A stretch of DNA of 64,000 bases from Nematopogon swammerdamellus (GCA_946902875.1 OX336336.1:5674545-5738544), one strand, 5' to 3'; shown: positions 1-10,432, numbered from the stretch's first letter. Made by a program: numbers and translations. The notes: generated from the letters alone by a model not told the origin.

Positions 1-454
1 CAAGAATACTCGTCGTGTGGACGCAGCGCGCACACCCGCACACGCAACACACACACCTAGCTCGCTCGCTAGCTCGCTCTACTCGCTACCGCGTCACTAA
101 ATGCACTCCCCGCTGCGCCAACTCGAAAGGCTGAGCAGCGGGTCCGCGCGGGACGGGGGGGCCATCGGTCGCTTCCGCCTTGTATGGAATACGATGGCGC
201 TTCAAAATGTTGCCAACCGGCCAATGAATGCCTAGATGTGTCGTCATTTGTCGTCGCCCGCGTTTGACGCGCGCGAAATTTCAAATTATGTAACGGGTAC
301 GGGATTGACGTTTTATCTTATTAATCGTGGATTATATGACATAAATAATATAACTCCGAAATTTTTTCACATTTATTTTAACCTGATACTTCTGTATTAA
401 TGGTGTCATTCATTTTATTAGGTTTGGCGGCGCCAACCTCGCCAACTGAGAGGA

Positions 455-803
455 GTCGCCGCTGATATAACAACAAATTAGTTTTTAGTCCCGCACCGTC
501 ACTCATATTAATTATGCGCTCGCCATAATCGCACCGGTAAGCCGATATCATTAATTGATATAACAACACATAATAAAAATAAGAAAAAGTAAAAAAATCA
601 CGAGGGTTCCCATAGAAGAAACCAAATAGTGTATGCGCGCGCGCCATCTACGTCATTGAATATAAAGCATTTTAACTAATCATGATTGTAAGTAATATGA
701 AGCATTTCATAACAAGCCATAGATGGCGCGAGTGGCGCTAAACATGACATGGCGATACGGAACCCTCGATGCGCGAGTTCGACTCGCACTTGGCCGGTTT
801 TTA
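455..803 (+). mobile_element. Family D repeat, 5'-truncated
   Basis: The segment carries the usual D interior (GATATAACAACA, AAAAATAAGAAAAAGTAAA, GCGCGCGCCATCTAC). It ends with the standard terminus ACGGAACCCTCGATGCGCG followed by ACTCGCACTTGGCCGG. The GGGTTCCGTA end and the (GTCT)n run are missing, so it is 5'-truncated. The motif GATATAACAACA also occurs at about 460, so the first 80 bases may be a rearranged piece. No coding capacity. Confidence 0.75.
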
Positions 804-1030
804 TTATTATTTTAGGGCTTTTGACAATGGTTTGTTATATCAGCCCCATCCATAGTACTCATCTTCCCTATCACTTAGGGCCCAGAGTCCCTAAGGTATG
901 AAGTAATAAAGTATCTCTATATATCTAAAACTTCTAAATTTAACCTTATGTGACCTTTCTGAAATGACGTAATAGACATCCAACTTATATTCTCACTCCA
1001 CAATACAATCGTCCATCCAACGCGCTCCAC

Positions 1031-1225
1031 TCCACGATCCTGAGTGAGAGATGCGCTCGCTGCTCGCTCGCTCTCGCTCGCTCGCGCCGCGAACCGACGC
1101 TCGCTGATGATGATGCTCATTGACGTTTGTTTAAAATTAGGGTCAATGATGAAGGCGTCGTTAAATTTTGAAGCTGACGCGTGCGCGCGTGTTCGTGGAC
1201 ACCGGCTACATCTAGCGGCCATTTC
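1031..1225. other. CpG-rich unique segment
   Basis: A locally GC- and CpG-rich stretch (GCTCGCTCG repeats, CGCGCGTGTTCG) in AT-rich surroundings. I find no recognisable exon or repeat family in it. It could be regulatory or a decayed repeat. The preceding 804-1030 shows nothing assignable. Confidence 0.3.
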
Positions 1226-1250
1226 TGAACTACGCGCGAAAATGTTTTAG

Positions 1251-1423
1251 AAGGAAAATCATTGTTTGCTTATTATGAAAGGGTTTGAGTGTCGTCACCC
1301 TTTCATACTAAGCAAACAATCGGAGTCGACAAAAACTCGTCTCTAAAAGGTTTTAACAGTGTGAAAAGTTTGAAAGTAAGCAGAGTAATGAGTGTTGTGC
1401 AGTTGTGCTGCAATAACTCTGGA
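1251..1423. repeat. Direct repeat, copy 1, with long hairpin
   Basis: About 170 bp repeated almost exactly at 1681-1845. At 1261-1320 lies a hairpin with two 24-base arms (ATTGTTTGCTTATTATGAAA...; one mismatch) around a 12-base loop. The end of the unit resembles the inverted tail of family C (AAGCAGAGTAAT, GTTGTGCTGC). A SINE lies between the two copies. Confidence 0.85.
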
Positions 1424-1673
1424 TATGAATGACTCCCTTCTTATATTACTAGGTGGTAGGGTTTAACCCGCCCGGGTTGGTACGACCGCACTGAATGAAA
1501 GGTCGGTCGAAACGGCTATGTAAATAGTTTGTGTTTTCCGTCAAGTTCAGTGTAGCCGGTACGACCGAAGGGAAGCACTGACGTGGCACAAATTTCATCC
1601 GGTGTTATGGGCTGACATCATGGATGTTGTAGGTGATGTAGCCAAGCGTGTCAGTTTCCATAAAAAAAAAAAT
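1424..1673 (+). mobile_element. SINE family A, headless subtype
   Basis: Begins at CTCCCTTCTTATATTACTAG and carries the A core (GGTAGGGTTTAACCCGCC) and A tail (GGATGTTGTAGGTGATGTAG, GTCAGTTTCCATAAAA) with a poly-A end. The tRNA/5S head is absent, as in the copy at 47731. Confidence 0.85.
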
Positions 1674-1680
1674 TAACAAA

Positions 1681-1845
1681 AAGTAAAATCATTGTTTGCT
1701 TATTATGAAAGGGTTTGAGTGTCGTCACCCTTTCATAATAAGCAAACAATCAGAGTCGACAAAAACTCGTCTCTAAAAGGTTTTAACCGTTTGAAAAGTT
1801 TGAAAGTAAGCAGAGTAATAAGGTGTTGTGCTGCAATAACTCTGG
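1681..1845. repeat. Direct repeat, copy 2, with perfect hairpin
   Basis: Second copy of the 1251-1423 unit. Its hairpin (1691-1750) is perfectly paired over 24 bp; the mismatch seen in copy 1 is absent. Confidence 0.85.
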
Positions 1846-1925
1846 AAAATTGCAGCACAACATCGACCACCAAGTTTAGAAAATTATTCGGACAAGACAA
1901 CTATCAAGCAGCCTACCTACCTAGT
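1846..1925 (-). mobile_element. Family C fragment
   Basis: Contains the inverted C interior (CAGCACAACATCGACCACCA, ACAACTATCAAGCAG). Continuous with the C-like end of the preceding direct repeat. Confidence 0.65.
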
Positions 1926-2004
1926 TTAAAACACAGCTCTAGTTGAAACTACATAGAGCAAAATTAATTCATCATAGACAAAAGCTTGAAATAAAAATTA
2001 AAAA

Positions 2005-2085
2005 GTAATTTCCGCTTAGTTAATTAAAGGCGTCGGGGGACCGAGTAAATTTTTTTTTTTACTTAGCGGTCCCCCATTCTGTGGA
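2005..2085. repeat. Short inverted repeat (GTCGGGGGACCG type)
   Basis: GGCGTCGGGGGACCGAGTAAA is followed, after a T run, by an inverted TTACTTAGCGGTCCCCC. It uses the same sequence as the larger foldback at 22811-23023. The next 700 bases (2086-2786) are AT-rich with no assignable feature. Confidence 0.65.
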
Positions 2086-2786
2086 TGGCTAAACCTTCAA
2101 AGAAAGCATTTTTTTTATTAAAATTTAAAAATGCAATGAACGTAACAATAGGCAGACTTAAAGCCTGACGGCATATTCTATCATTAATGCCTGGATTTGT
2201 GGGTACGGTATATTTTTAGTGCGAAATTAACTGAATTTTTTTTTATAAACTTATATATTTTACATACAAACAGATAATTACACACAAATAAAATAATACT
2301 TTAGTTTTCCACTTCATTATGTACTTCTGAAATCCCTTTTTACGGTTTGTTACGTAAGAGAAAAATTTGAAAATAAATGTTTATAGACTTGTTATTAAAA
2401 TATCACAAAAGGACTTGTCCGTAAGGCCGTGTCCATATTACGGCGTCACCGAATGTCGGTTGAAAGGAAAGTGAAAGTGTGGCTCAGTGCAGCCTGGTCA
2501 GGTAGTTAGTGATGCGCTATTGTGGTTCTTTATCGATATCAATAACATATATTTCCTTATTCTGATGAAGGAACACACCGCGAAGAAACCTGTTTACTAA
2601 CAATTTTATTAGGAAACTTACAGCTATAACAACACAAATACAAATATCTTTATTAACTGTCTAAATTTAATTTTTTAAAATTTAATTAACTATCTAAATT
2701 GAAGTGATCGAATTAAAAATGTCCGCACATAAATACCTACATTAAACTTGATACATATACGTTCCTTAGGGTGAAGACATGTTTTG

Positions 2787-3007
2787 TTTGACGTGATAAC
2801 GTCACGTCTTATAAATTGATGAACACCGGCTGCACGCACGAAAAAGTGTCACGTTCCATCTGAGCCTGTGTGTGCAAGCGAGAGCGCGTAACAAGCGATA
2901 GAGAGGCACAATCGGCCCAAGCGTCGGCTTGTACACATTTATCTCTCTGGTTCTAAAGTACCAGGGCAGCAGAAATCTTACCACTTTATGACGTTATCAC
3001 GTAAAAC
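2787..3007. mobile_element. MITE with ACGTGATAACGTCA termini
   Basis: Terminal inverted repeats ACGTGATAACGTCA (2791) and TGACGTTATCACGT (2989) bound about 220 bp with no transposase. A related element sits at 51619-51876 with shared interior (CGTTCCATCTGAGCCTGTGT, GCGAGAGCGCGTAAC). In both places a SINE A follows after an identical short spacer, so MITE and SINE may have moved as one unit. Confidence 0.75.
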
Positions 3008-3042
3008 TATATCGTCCGTAAACCGACTTTACAGACAACCAA

Positions 3043-3305
3043 TTTTTTTTTATGGAAACTGACACGGTTGGCAACATCACCTACAACATCCGTGATGTCA
3101 GCCCATAACACCTTGGTGAACTAGGTGCCATGTCAGCGATTCTCTTCATTTCATGTCGGCTACACTGAACTGGACGGAAAACACGAACTATTTGCATAGC
3201 CGTTTCGATGAACGTTTCGGTCAGTGCGGTGGTACCAATCAGCCGGGATAAACCCTACCACCTAGTAAGGTATGAAGGGAAGGGACCTACAGTTTAACGT
3301 GGAAT
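3043..3305 (-). mobile_element. SINE family A
   Basis: Inverted copy opening with a T-run and TATGGAAACTGACACGG. It runs through the core to TTTAACGTGGAAT, where the tRNA/5S head is cut off. Confidence 0.9.
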
Positions 3306-4415
3306 ATAAGAGTGTGATAGGGAGGTTGTGTGTCTATGTGTGTTCTATGAAGAGAGGGGAGGGGTTGTGAGTTGTGAATATTCTGAGTGTAGTGAGTGAT
3401 GTGATATTGAGTGTGAGATTTGAGCATCTCATTCGTCTTCTTCCTTAAACTGTTAGAAAAGTTAAATACGTCCCTAACTGGTCGGAAAAATTGATTGAAA
3501 TTACAATGAGTTTTTTTGTTAGACAGTGTTATTTTTCTTTTATTGTTCACTAGCTTTTGCCCGCGGCTTCGTTTCGCGTGACTTTGCTCACAGATCAAGT
3601 CGCCGATTACGTAGGTAGAGTTATGATTTATAACCTAACTAAAACCATCTTGAGAAGTGACAGAATATAACAATGACAACCGTATGTAAATCGATAAAAT
3701 GGTTCTCGAGTTATAAGGATAATCATATATTAACGTACGTTACAAGGTCGGTCGTCCGTGGAAACGTCGTTTTATTTATAAGAATTAAATTTACTTTAAA
3801 ATTATGAATATGCCCTAACTATTCCCTAATCTCGATTATATTTCTACTCTGCGCTATATAATAATAAATTATTCTTCCAAATCCATAGATCAATCAATAT
3901 CGATACAAACATAATAATCGACACTCTTAACATCACTATAAACGAGAGAGCGCAACAAGATGGAGCCGTCACTGTTCGCCCTCGGGAAGTACCGTAACAC
4001 AACCTTTACCGTATCACGACATGTACCGTAACACAAACTGTACCGTAAGACTAGTGCCGTAACTTGGTTTTGAGAGCTTTAATCGTTTGTACGCAGCTTT
4101 TCCTCGTATTCCCAAAGAATTTTCTTGTCGTTAAACAGTAATAGACAATTTTTTCCTGGATGCACTTATAAAATTATGTGTTTGTATTTACGAAGTCAGT
4201 ACTTTTTTTTAAGCCAATAATAATATTAAACAAAATAAACTTACAAATGAAAAACCCGTAACTAAGTAACGTAAAATATAAACTGTATTAATAACTAACA
4301 ACAGCGAGTGCTCTGAGGACCTGTTCGAAGCGATCACTATTTCATCATAGGTCCGCGCGTACCAGACAGAAAATGCATCCCTTTCCTGTAGAGCTGCCTA
4401 AAGCGAACACGCTAA
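3306..4415. other. No gene; short repeat remnants
   Basis: A (GT/GA)-rich stretch at 3306-3420 and an ACTAGCTTTTGCCCGCGGC-type repeat head at 3549-3580 are visible. The rest is AT-rich without convincing coding potential. Confidence 0.5.
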
Positions 4416-4657
4416 AACACGAACTATTTACATAGCCGTTTCGACCGAGATTTCGCTCAGTGCGGTGGTAGCAACCCGACCGGGATAAACCCTACCACCT
4501 AGTAAGGTAAGAAGGGAAGGGACCTACAGTTTATCGTGGAATCCGGACCACGGTCAGCCTCCAACGGTCGAGCGGTCACACATCCAAGTACTGACCGCAC
4601 TCAGCGTTGCTTACCAACTGTCGATCGATCGCACCACTGAGCTACCGAGGTTGACAA
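4416..4657 (-). mobile_element. SINE family A with tRNA/5S head, tail missing
   Basis: Retains the 5S-like segment (inverted, 4572-4613, CATCCAAGTACTGACCGC) and the inverted A-box-like CCACTGAGCTACCGAGG. It is truncated on the tail side inside the core. Confidence 0.9.
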
Positions 4658-5500
4658 TTGACAGAGAATAATTTATTGACGCGCCTTTATTGAGAAAGGC
4701 TTCTTGAAAGATTTGAACATTTTCTCCTACACTTGTTTGTCTTAGCAATTTAGTTATTTGCAAATGTCTTCGTTTACATATTATTTTAGATATTTCTCTC
4801 TGTCTGTTTATATTTAAAATATTATCTATTTATTTATGTTTATTATTGACTAGCAAATCCTATGAGATAATGGGACTTGTGTCAGAATAGATAATTATTA
4901 AAGTACAATTAAGCAAGAATGCGTATGTTGATAGAGTTGCCAAAATACGGACGACCAAAATAATTTCAGAGAAAAGCCTTCTTAGCTCTCGCAGGAAGCG
5001 AGAAAGAAGCTGCCGAATCATAAAGATCACCTTGACCACGGCGACACTTGACATTAAGAGCCGTGGTCAAACTCCGGCGCGCGCGCAACCTTCCGTGTCG
5101 AATCCAAACATTCACGGACCAATCGGTGCGCGTCTCCCCCCTCCCGCCCTCTCCCTCGCCGCTCAGCCCGACAAACCACTTTCCTTTTTCATGCTCGTCC
5201 AATTACCATACCGTTGCATAGCCGAGTCACTTGGACAAAAAATTGTTTTATAATTTTTGAAAGTAAAAGTGTGGATGATTCGTGAAATGTAAAAGCGGCT
5301 CATAATTATATTTGTGCATTAGAATGGATTTCGAGAGCATTACTTATGATCGAGTAATTTTTTCGCCTTGAAATAAATCGATTACTTAATACGATATAAT
5401 AAGTCTAAATTATCTACGAGAATATCTATTAAGCTTCTTTTTTTATTTATTCTCAATACTTTCTTAATTGGGACAAATCGATACTGTAAATCCTTTATTT
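4658..5500. other. No gene seen
   Basis: AT-rich DNA with a GC-richer patch at 5040-5170 (CTCCCCCCTCCCGCCCTC). Short ORFs here show no domain or codon pattern I would trust. Confidence 0.4.
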
Positions 5501-5504
5501 ACAG

Positions 5505-5705
5505 GGTTGTCAACATGTGGAATTCACTCCCGCCTGCATCCTTTCCTTTAATGTACAGTCTGGGATCCTTCAAACATAATGTGAAGGAAGGTGCACCTAG
5601 CCGGCCGGCATGATATTCTCAGCCCCCGTAAATATCCGAATGCCCGTGGGGGCCGTCGGACTACACCTCTGCGTTAGCCTGGCGCGCGCCATATATCATG
5701 CTTCC
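5505..5705 (+). pseudogene. LINE reverse-transcriptase C-terminal relic
   Basis: The + strand reads RVVNMWNSLPPASFP followed by YSLGSFKHNV. This is the usual extreme C-terminus of a group of non-LTR retrotransposon ORF2 proteins (the pattern is ...WNSLP...FP..Y.L..FK..V). Stops follow, so only a short tail remains. It is not a host gene. Confidence 0.7.
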
Positions 5706-5814
5706 CATAAAAAATAAATAAAAGTACACATAACGAGGTTTATCTTATTATACCATTTATTATGGATAGATAGACAGAAATGTATTTTATCTTCAACTCT
5801 CACACTCAAATCTT

Positions 5815-6053
5815 TTTTAACTTTCGAATTTGTCCCCCAAAATTTACACCCTGTATAGAAATTCGTTCATTCGCGGTATACGTCCGTGATTGGGTCATCA
5901 AACTCTATACTATATGTCCAAATTAATTTTTTCGTCCCGTAGATTGGGAGAAAAGAAGCTGTGATAGACGGACAGACAGACAGACAAACACGAGAGTGAT
6001 CCTATAAGGGTTCTGTTTTTCCTCTTTTGAGGTAGGGAACCTTAAATGCTTGG
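5815..6053 (-). mobile_element. Family G repeat
   Basis: Inverted copy of the repeat at 10433-10812: GGTTCCCTACCTCAAAAGAGG, ACCCTTATAGGATCACTC and (GTCT)n. It resembles family D in having a GGTTCC end and a tetranucleotide run. The following 6054-6611 has no assignable feature apart from a CTGAATCTGAATCTGAAT run near 6270. Confidence 0.7.
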
Positions 6054-6611
6054 ATATATTATGTTATATTTAACGTAATTAAAATTTAGTACCTATGTAA
6101 TTTATATTAAAAAAAACTATAAGGTTTCTTATCCCGTTCTTCCTTAAAGATTGCATTGCTGAACGGATTATGAAAAAAAAAATATGACGAATCGTACTGA
6201 ATATGCATATGTATGTGTCAATGAAATATTATATTATGCTGTGTGTTCTTTATGGTGAAATAAATATCTGAATCTGAATCTGAATCGAAAAGCAATGTAG
6301 GAATATGAAATAACAAAAGTCAAGTCAAAGGGCTATAGGGACTTAGCTGACATCGCTACAGGGACTTAGGTGACACTTTAGAGGGCAGCACTTGGCAGCA
6401 CATTCAGTGGCATAAACAGTAACTAAACTAGTCTAGGAATGGTGTTTCGTGGTACTGTGTACTGTCAAAAGCTGTCACCGTCCACTTGACAGTTGATACC
6501 GACCTTACTGCGTAGGCCCTAGGCCGCTTCGTATTTATGACACCAGATGTCGTTTTCGTCTACCTGCTATGTCCCTATACTTGCTCTTGTATTTCATAAT
6601 TTTATGTATAG

Positions 6612-8911
6612 ACTAGCTGAGCCCGCGGCTCCGCTCGCGTGAAATTCGTATTCCAAAGAAGAATGTAACTAACTAAGGGCGAGGCCGAAGGCCGAGCTGC
6701 GTTCAGGTAATCGATAAACCTTCTTAAAGAAAGTAACTAACTAAGGGCGAGGCCGAAGGCCGAGCTGCTTTCAGGTAAACGATAAACCTTTCTCAAATAA
6801 AGGAAGTAAGTAAGGGCGAGGCCGAAGGCCGAGCTGCGTTCAGGAAGACGATAAACCTTCTGGATGAAAGGAAGGAACTAAGTGCGAGGCCGAAGGCCGA
6901 GCTTCGTTCAGGTAAACCAAAAACCCTCTTGCGCCTTCGGGCCTCGCCCTTAAAGACTTCCTTTCTTCGATAGAATATAATATCGTTTACTCAATCTATT
7001 TATTTCATAAAAATAAAAAAGTAATATTAATAACTAAATAATTAACCTAACCTAACCTAACAAACATTAAAATAACTATCAAAACGGGCATTTTCAAATG
7101 TTCTTAGAGCACTTGCGGCATTACCCCGCTGGATGGCAAGGCTTACCCTTTGAATGAAGTACATAAGCCCTTGATGGCGGGACACCAGTTGCGTCAACCA
7201 GCTCAAGCCTCTTTTGGCTTCACTGCTCCACGGACCGAGGGTTTCAACCGCAAACGCAACAAATTCGAAATCTTGAATTATATGTCTATATTTGCTGCGT
7301 TTGAGGCTCTCCGCCCCAGCCTCGGCCGCGCCAGCCGCTCTTGAAGATGTCCTAACGTGACTTGGAGCCAATGTGAGAACAAAAGTGGCGTCCCACATCA
7401 AAGAACTACCCTTAGTCCATGGCACTAAGGTGATAGCATCGGGCCTCTTGCCATCCAGCCGGGAATAACCGCGAGGTTCTAGGATGCACGGTATATTTGC
7501 CGTTAGAAGCGTGTACTTTATAATAAAATTTAAATTAAATTAACTCAATCTTAATATTAATTAACTTTATTCGAGATGGTTTAGCTTCTTCCTGAACGCA
7601 GCTCGGCCTTCGGCCTCGCCCTTAGTTACTTGCTTTCTTCGAGATGGTTTATCATTTGTCAGAACGTAGCTCGGCCTTCGGCCTAGCCTTAGTTGCTTAC
7701 TTTCTTCAAGATGGTTTAGCTTCTTCCTGAACGCAGCTCGGCCTTCGGCCTCGCCCTTAGTTACTTGCTTTCTTCGAGATGGGTTTTCAATTATCCGAAC
7801 GTAGCTCGGCCTTCGGCCTCGCCTTAGTTACTTACTTTTTTCAAGATGGTTTAGCTTCTTCCTGAACGCAGCTCGGCCTGCGGCCTCGCCCATAGTTACT
7901 TACTTTCTTCGAGAAGGTTTATGGTCTTCCAGAATAGAGCTCGGCCTTCGGCCTCGCCCTTAGTTACTTACTTTCTTCAAGAATGTTTTTCTTCTTCCTG
8001 AACTCAGCTCCGCCTTCCGCCTCGCCCTTAGTTACTTTCATCGAGAAAGAATATCGTTTACGTGAGCGCAGATCCGCCTTCGGGCCCGCCTTTAGTTACT
8101 TACTTTCTTTTTTTAAATACGAATTTCACGCGAGCGAAGCCGCGGGCAACAGATATATAAATTTTATTGCACCAATGACAGCGACATAACTTCGACTTTC
8201 AATTATTATTTTTATTTATCAAACAATTTGTCACCGGCCAGCTCACGTCGAGATGACAGTTCTCCGTTGTCAACATGACATTTAAAATTGTTTTTTACCT
8301 TTACTTTGGATTACGTGATTTTTATTATATTTTTTAATTATTATTTTCATCCGGGATATACACGGTCACTATAAAAAGTTTCGTCAAATTCCGTTCAGTG
8401 GTTTTTGCGAGATGCGCGTACAAATAGACATTTTTGCATTTACGATTTTATGATATGTATAGAAAGAATAGATATGTATAGACTATTGTGTTCAAGTTAT
8501 AAAAAATAAGAACTGTCATTTTCGTTGTATCTACTTATTTTTAAATATCGAATGAATATTTTATTAAAACTGTATTTGCTGCCAGTTCTCAAGATATGAT
8601 TATGTACTTTGGACTACGTGATTTTAAACGCGCAATAATGTTTATAATTGTAATTTTTTTTTATTTTTGTTATTTTTTTTTACGTATTATGTTAACCCGG
8701 CATATAAACTGCCACTATACAAAGTTTCGTCTAATTCCGTTCAGTGGTTTTTGCGTGATGCGCGTACAGACAAACAAACAAACAAACAAAAATTTTAAAA
8801 ACTGTTCTAAAATGTTCAGTATCTCATTTTAAGCCACCCTGGTTAGTTTTTTTCCGAATACATTCAATGTACAGACTTTCTTACCTCTACGATTTTATTA
8901 TATGTATAGAT
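6612..8911. repeat. 2.3-kb foldback repeat, copy 1
   Basis: The unit starts ACTAGCTGAGCCCGCGGC and ends TATGTATAGAT. The left arm (6666-6960) holds several about 64-bp tandem units of GGGCGAGGCCGAAGGCCGAG. The right arm (7575-8110) holds about eight units of the inverted form. An inverted copy of the start lies at about 8117-8152 (TTCACGCGAGCGAAGCCGCG). The centre has CCTAACCTAACCTAAC and a minus-strand ORF. The tail (8220-8911) has two diverged repeats sharing CCGTTCAGTGGTTTTTGCG. A copy recurs at a constant offset of 11,474 bp, and I see no difference where I compared them. Confidence 0.9.
7057..7512 (-). CDS. Retroelement-associated C-terminal domain ORF, copy 1
   Basis: The frame is open from about 7512. 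It reads RLDGKRPDAITLVPWTKGSS, then WDATFV, SKYRHI, FVAFAVETLGPWSSEAK, and near the end QRVSLAIQRGNAASALRTFE. I recognise this pattern (KRPD, LVPW..G, WDAT, VETLGPW, ISLAIQRGNAA) as a C-terminal domain widespread in invertebrate retroelement-linked proteins whose function I do not know. No reverse transcriptase is attached here. No clear start codon is present upstream; a downstream ATG would give about 113 residues. The ORF sits between the inverted arms of the foldback and is probably a captured fragment. It could be non-functional, although it has no internal stop. Confidence 0.6.
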   Translation of the reverse strand, partial: TLLTANIPCILEPRGYSRLDGKRPDAITLVPWTKGSSLMWDATFVLTLAPSHVRTSSRAAGAAEAGAESLKRSKYRHIIQDFEFVAFAVETLGPWSSEAKRGLSWLTQLVSRHQGLMYFIQRVSLAIQRGNAASALRTFENARFDSYFNVC

Positions 8912-8984
8912 AAGTAGCCGTAGATCACTTTCAATTTTGACATCTTCATATTGACCGACTTCCAAAGTCCACCGCTAGATGTCA

Positions 8985-9200
8985 CGGACGCCGCCGCCGC
9001 CGCCGCCGTGGCGTGGCGCTGCTGTGTACGCGTTGGTAGGAAGAGGTGGACGGGGGGAGTATGGTACGCGAGAAAGGGGGGGTGGAGCATGTTGCGCCGG
9101 CGAAGCCGACTGTTGCGCCATAGTTTGCGCAAGCGGCCGTTAACCCCGGAAGGCACAGAGAACCGCTCGGGTCGGCGAGGCGGTGCTGGCAGCCTGAGAT
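8985..9200. other. CpG-rich segment with (CCG)n
   Basis: CGCCGCCGCCGCCGCCG at about 8990 is followed by GC-rich unique sequence. It adjoins the end of the 2.3-kb repeat. No exon is recognised. Confidence 0.3.
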
Positions 9201-9290
9201 ATGCGCTATTATTGCGCATATGCGTTGCACTCTGATGTATGTGCCTGCGTGGTTCATCTCGTTCCCGGAACGTCCGGGGCAGAACGCATG

Positions 9291-9575
9291 TACTAATGTA
9301 AAACTGTAGGTCCCTTCCCTTGCCCCTTACTAGGTGGTAGGCTCAAATTGTAGCCGACTGGGTTGGTACCACCGTACTGGATGTAAGATGGCCGCAGCCT
9401 CGGTTGTGTTCTCCTCTAGTCCAGCAATTAAGGGAAGTTTGTATCAAGGGCCAAAGCACGTGCTCCGACCGGCCAATATCACCATCCGCCATACCGAAAT
9501 GGCACCTACCTTCTCGGGGGTGATATTGGCCGGTCGGAGCACGTGCTTTGACCCCCCCGACAAAAAATTGGCAAT
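9291..9575 (+). mobile_element. SINE family B with self-complementary tail
   Basis: It starts AAACTGTAGGTCCCTTCCC and shares with family A the core ACTAGGTGGTAGG and GGTTGGTACCACCG. Its tail is different (ATGGCACCTACCTTCTCGG, GGTGATATTGGC). The tail forms a hairpin of about 36 bp: 9448-9483 pairs with 9519-9554 with one mismatch. Confidence 0.8.
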
Positions 9576-9622
9576 TTTCTAGAATGGAGAAAGATAGATA
9601 GATACACTTTATTATTAAAAAC

Positions 9623-9750
9623 TAGCTTTTGCCCGCAGCTTCGCTCGCGTGAAATTCGTAATTAAAAAGAAGAAAGTACGTAAGCCCGCACCTTTATTTC
9701 GGCGAGCGAAACAATTCGGTTTGTCTGGGAGCCACATCCTATGAGGGGCA
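9623..9750 (+). mobile_element. Family J repeat, 3'-truncated
   Basis: Starts ACTAGCTTTTGCCCGCAGC and continues TTCGCTCGCGTGAAATTCG. Fuller relatives are at 43625-43968 and 58600-58930. Confidence 0.7.
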
Positions 9751-9840
9751 AAGGCGGACATATCCTGTACGTAAGGGATTTCTGCCAGTCAACCTTTGGA
9801 TGTTTGAGAGTAGACTTAGTTAGGAGGGAGGACTAGTTAG
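9751..9840 (-). repeat. LINE 3'-UTR-like remnant
   Basis: The inverted form matches other window segments carrying CAAACATC..AAGGTTGACTGG and GATAAGTCCG (21160-21270 and 23690-23870), which end in AATAAAG-type tails. Confidence 0.4.
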
Positions 9841-9862
9841 AACAAATTGTCTCTTTTTATTA

Positions 9863-9985
9863 TAGATACTGACACGGTTGGCTACATCACCTACTATATC
9901 CGCGATGTCAGCTCATAACACCTCGGTGAACTAGGTAACATGTCAGTGCTTCCCTTTGGTCGTGCCAGATACACTAACTAAACTG
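9863..9985 (-). mobile_element. SINE family A fragment
   Basis: Only the tail part is present (GATACTGACACGGTTGGC to CAGTGCTTCCCTTTGG). Confidence 0.8.
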
Positions 9986-10164
9986 TCTTTTTCTTGTTTT
10001 AAATTTGCAAACCAAACGAATGAAATTCTCTTTACACCATATTGTGAACTGTGCCAAAACACTTTATCGTTCCTCTTCTCTGTCATTCATTCATTACACA
10101 ATTAACATAGCCCCTGTTCAGGTGGTGGGTATGCCACGGCAAAGGCGCAAACAGCAAAACACAG

Positions 10165-10400
10165 TAAATATGGTTATGTAAAAAAACCGGAGCTCTCCGT
10201 ACAACCACGTAATTGGTTGGTTTTTTAACCGACTTTAAAAAAGGAGGTGGTTCTCAATTCGACTGTATTTTCTTTATGTTTGTTATATCATTTGTTGTTT
10301 TACTTTAAAGTTTGCACTATAATAAAACCAAGTTTGACGCATATATATATTTTTTTTTTACGATAGAACGATAACAGAACAAAAAAAACACGTTTCTTGT
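10165..10400 (+). mobile_element. AACCGACTT-type repeat fragment
   Basis: TTAACCGACTTTAAAAAAGG, then AGGTGGTTCTCAATTCGAC, a common lepidopteran repeat opening. An inverted relative is near 50620-50735. The downstream TTTGCACTATAATAAAACC also recurs at about 11960. Confidence 0.55.
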
Positions 10401-10432
10401 ATGGGGGTCCCCCCCAATTTTTTACTTTTTCT

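Noticed and set aside
7048..7062. CCTAACCTAACCTAAC as telomeric repeat
   Set aside because: Only about three units, inside an interspersed element present twice, and not the insect TTAGG array.
8596..8832. 78-codon frame rich in Phe/Ile in the 2.3-kb repeat
   Set aside because: It lies in T-rich noncoding tail sequence with (CAAA)n and appears only because of composition.
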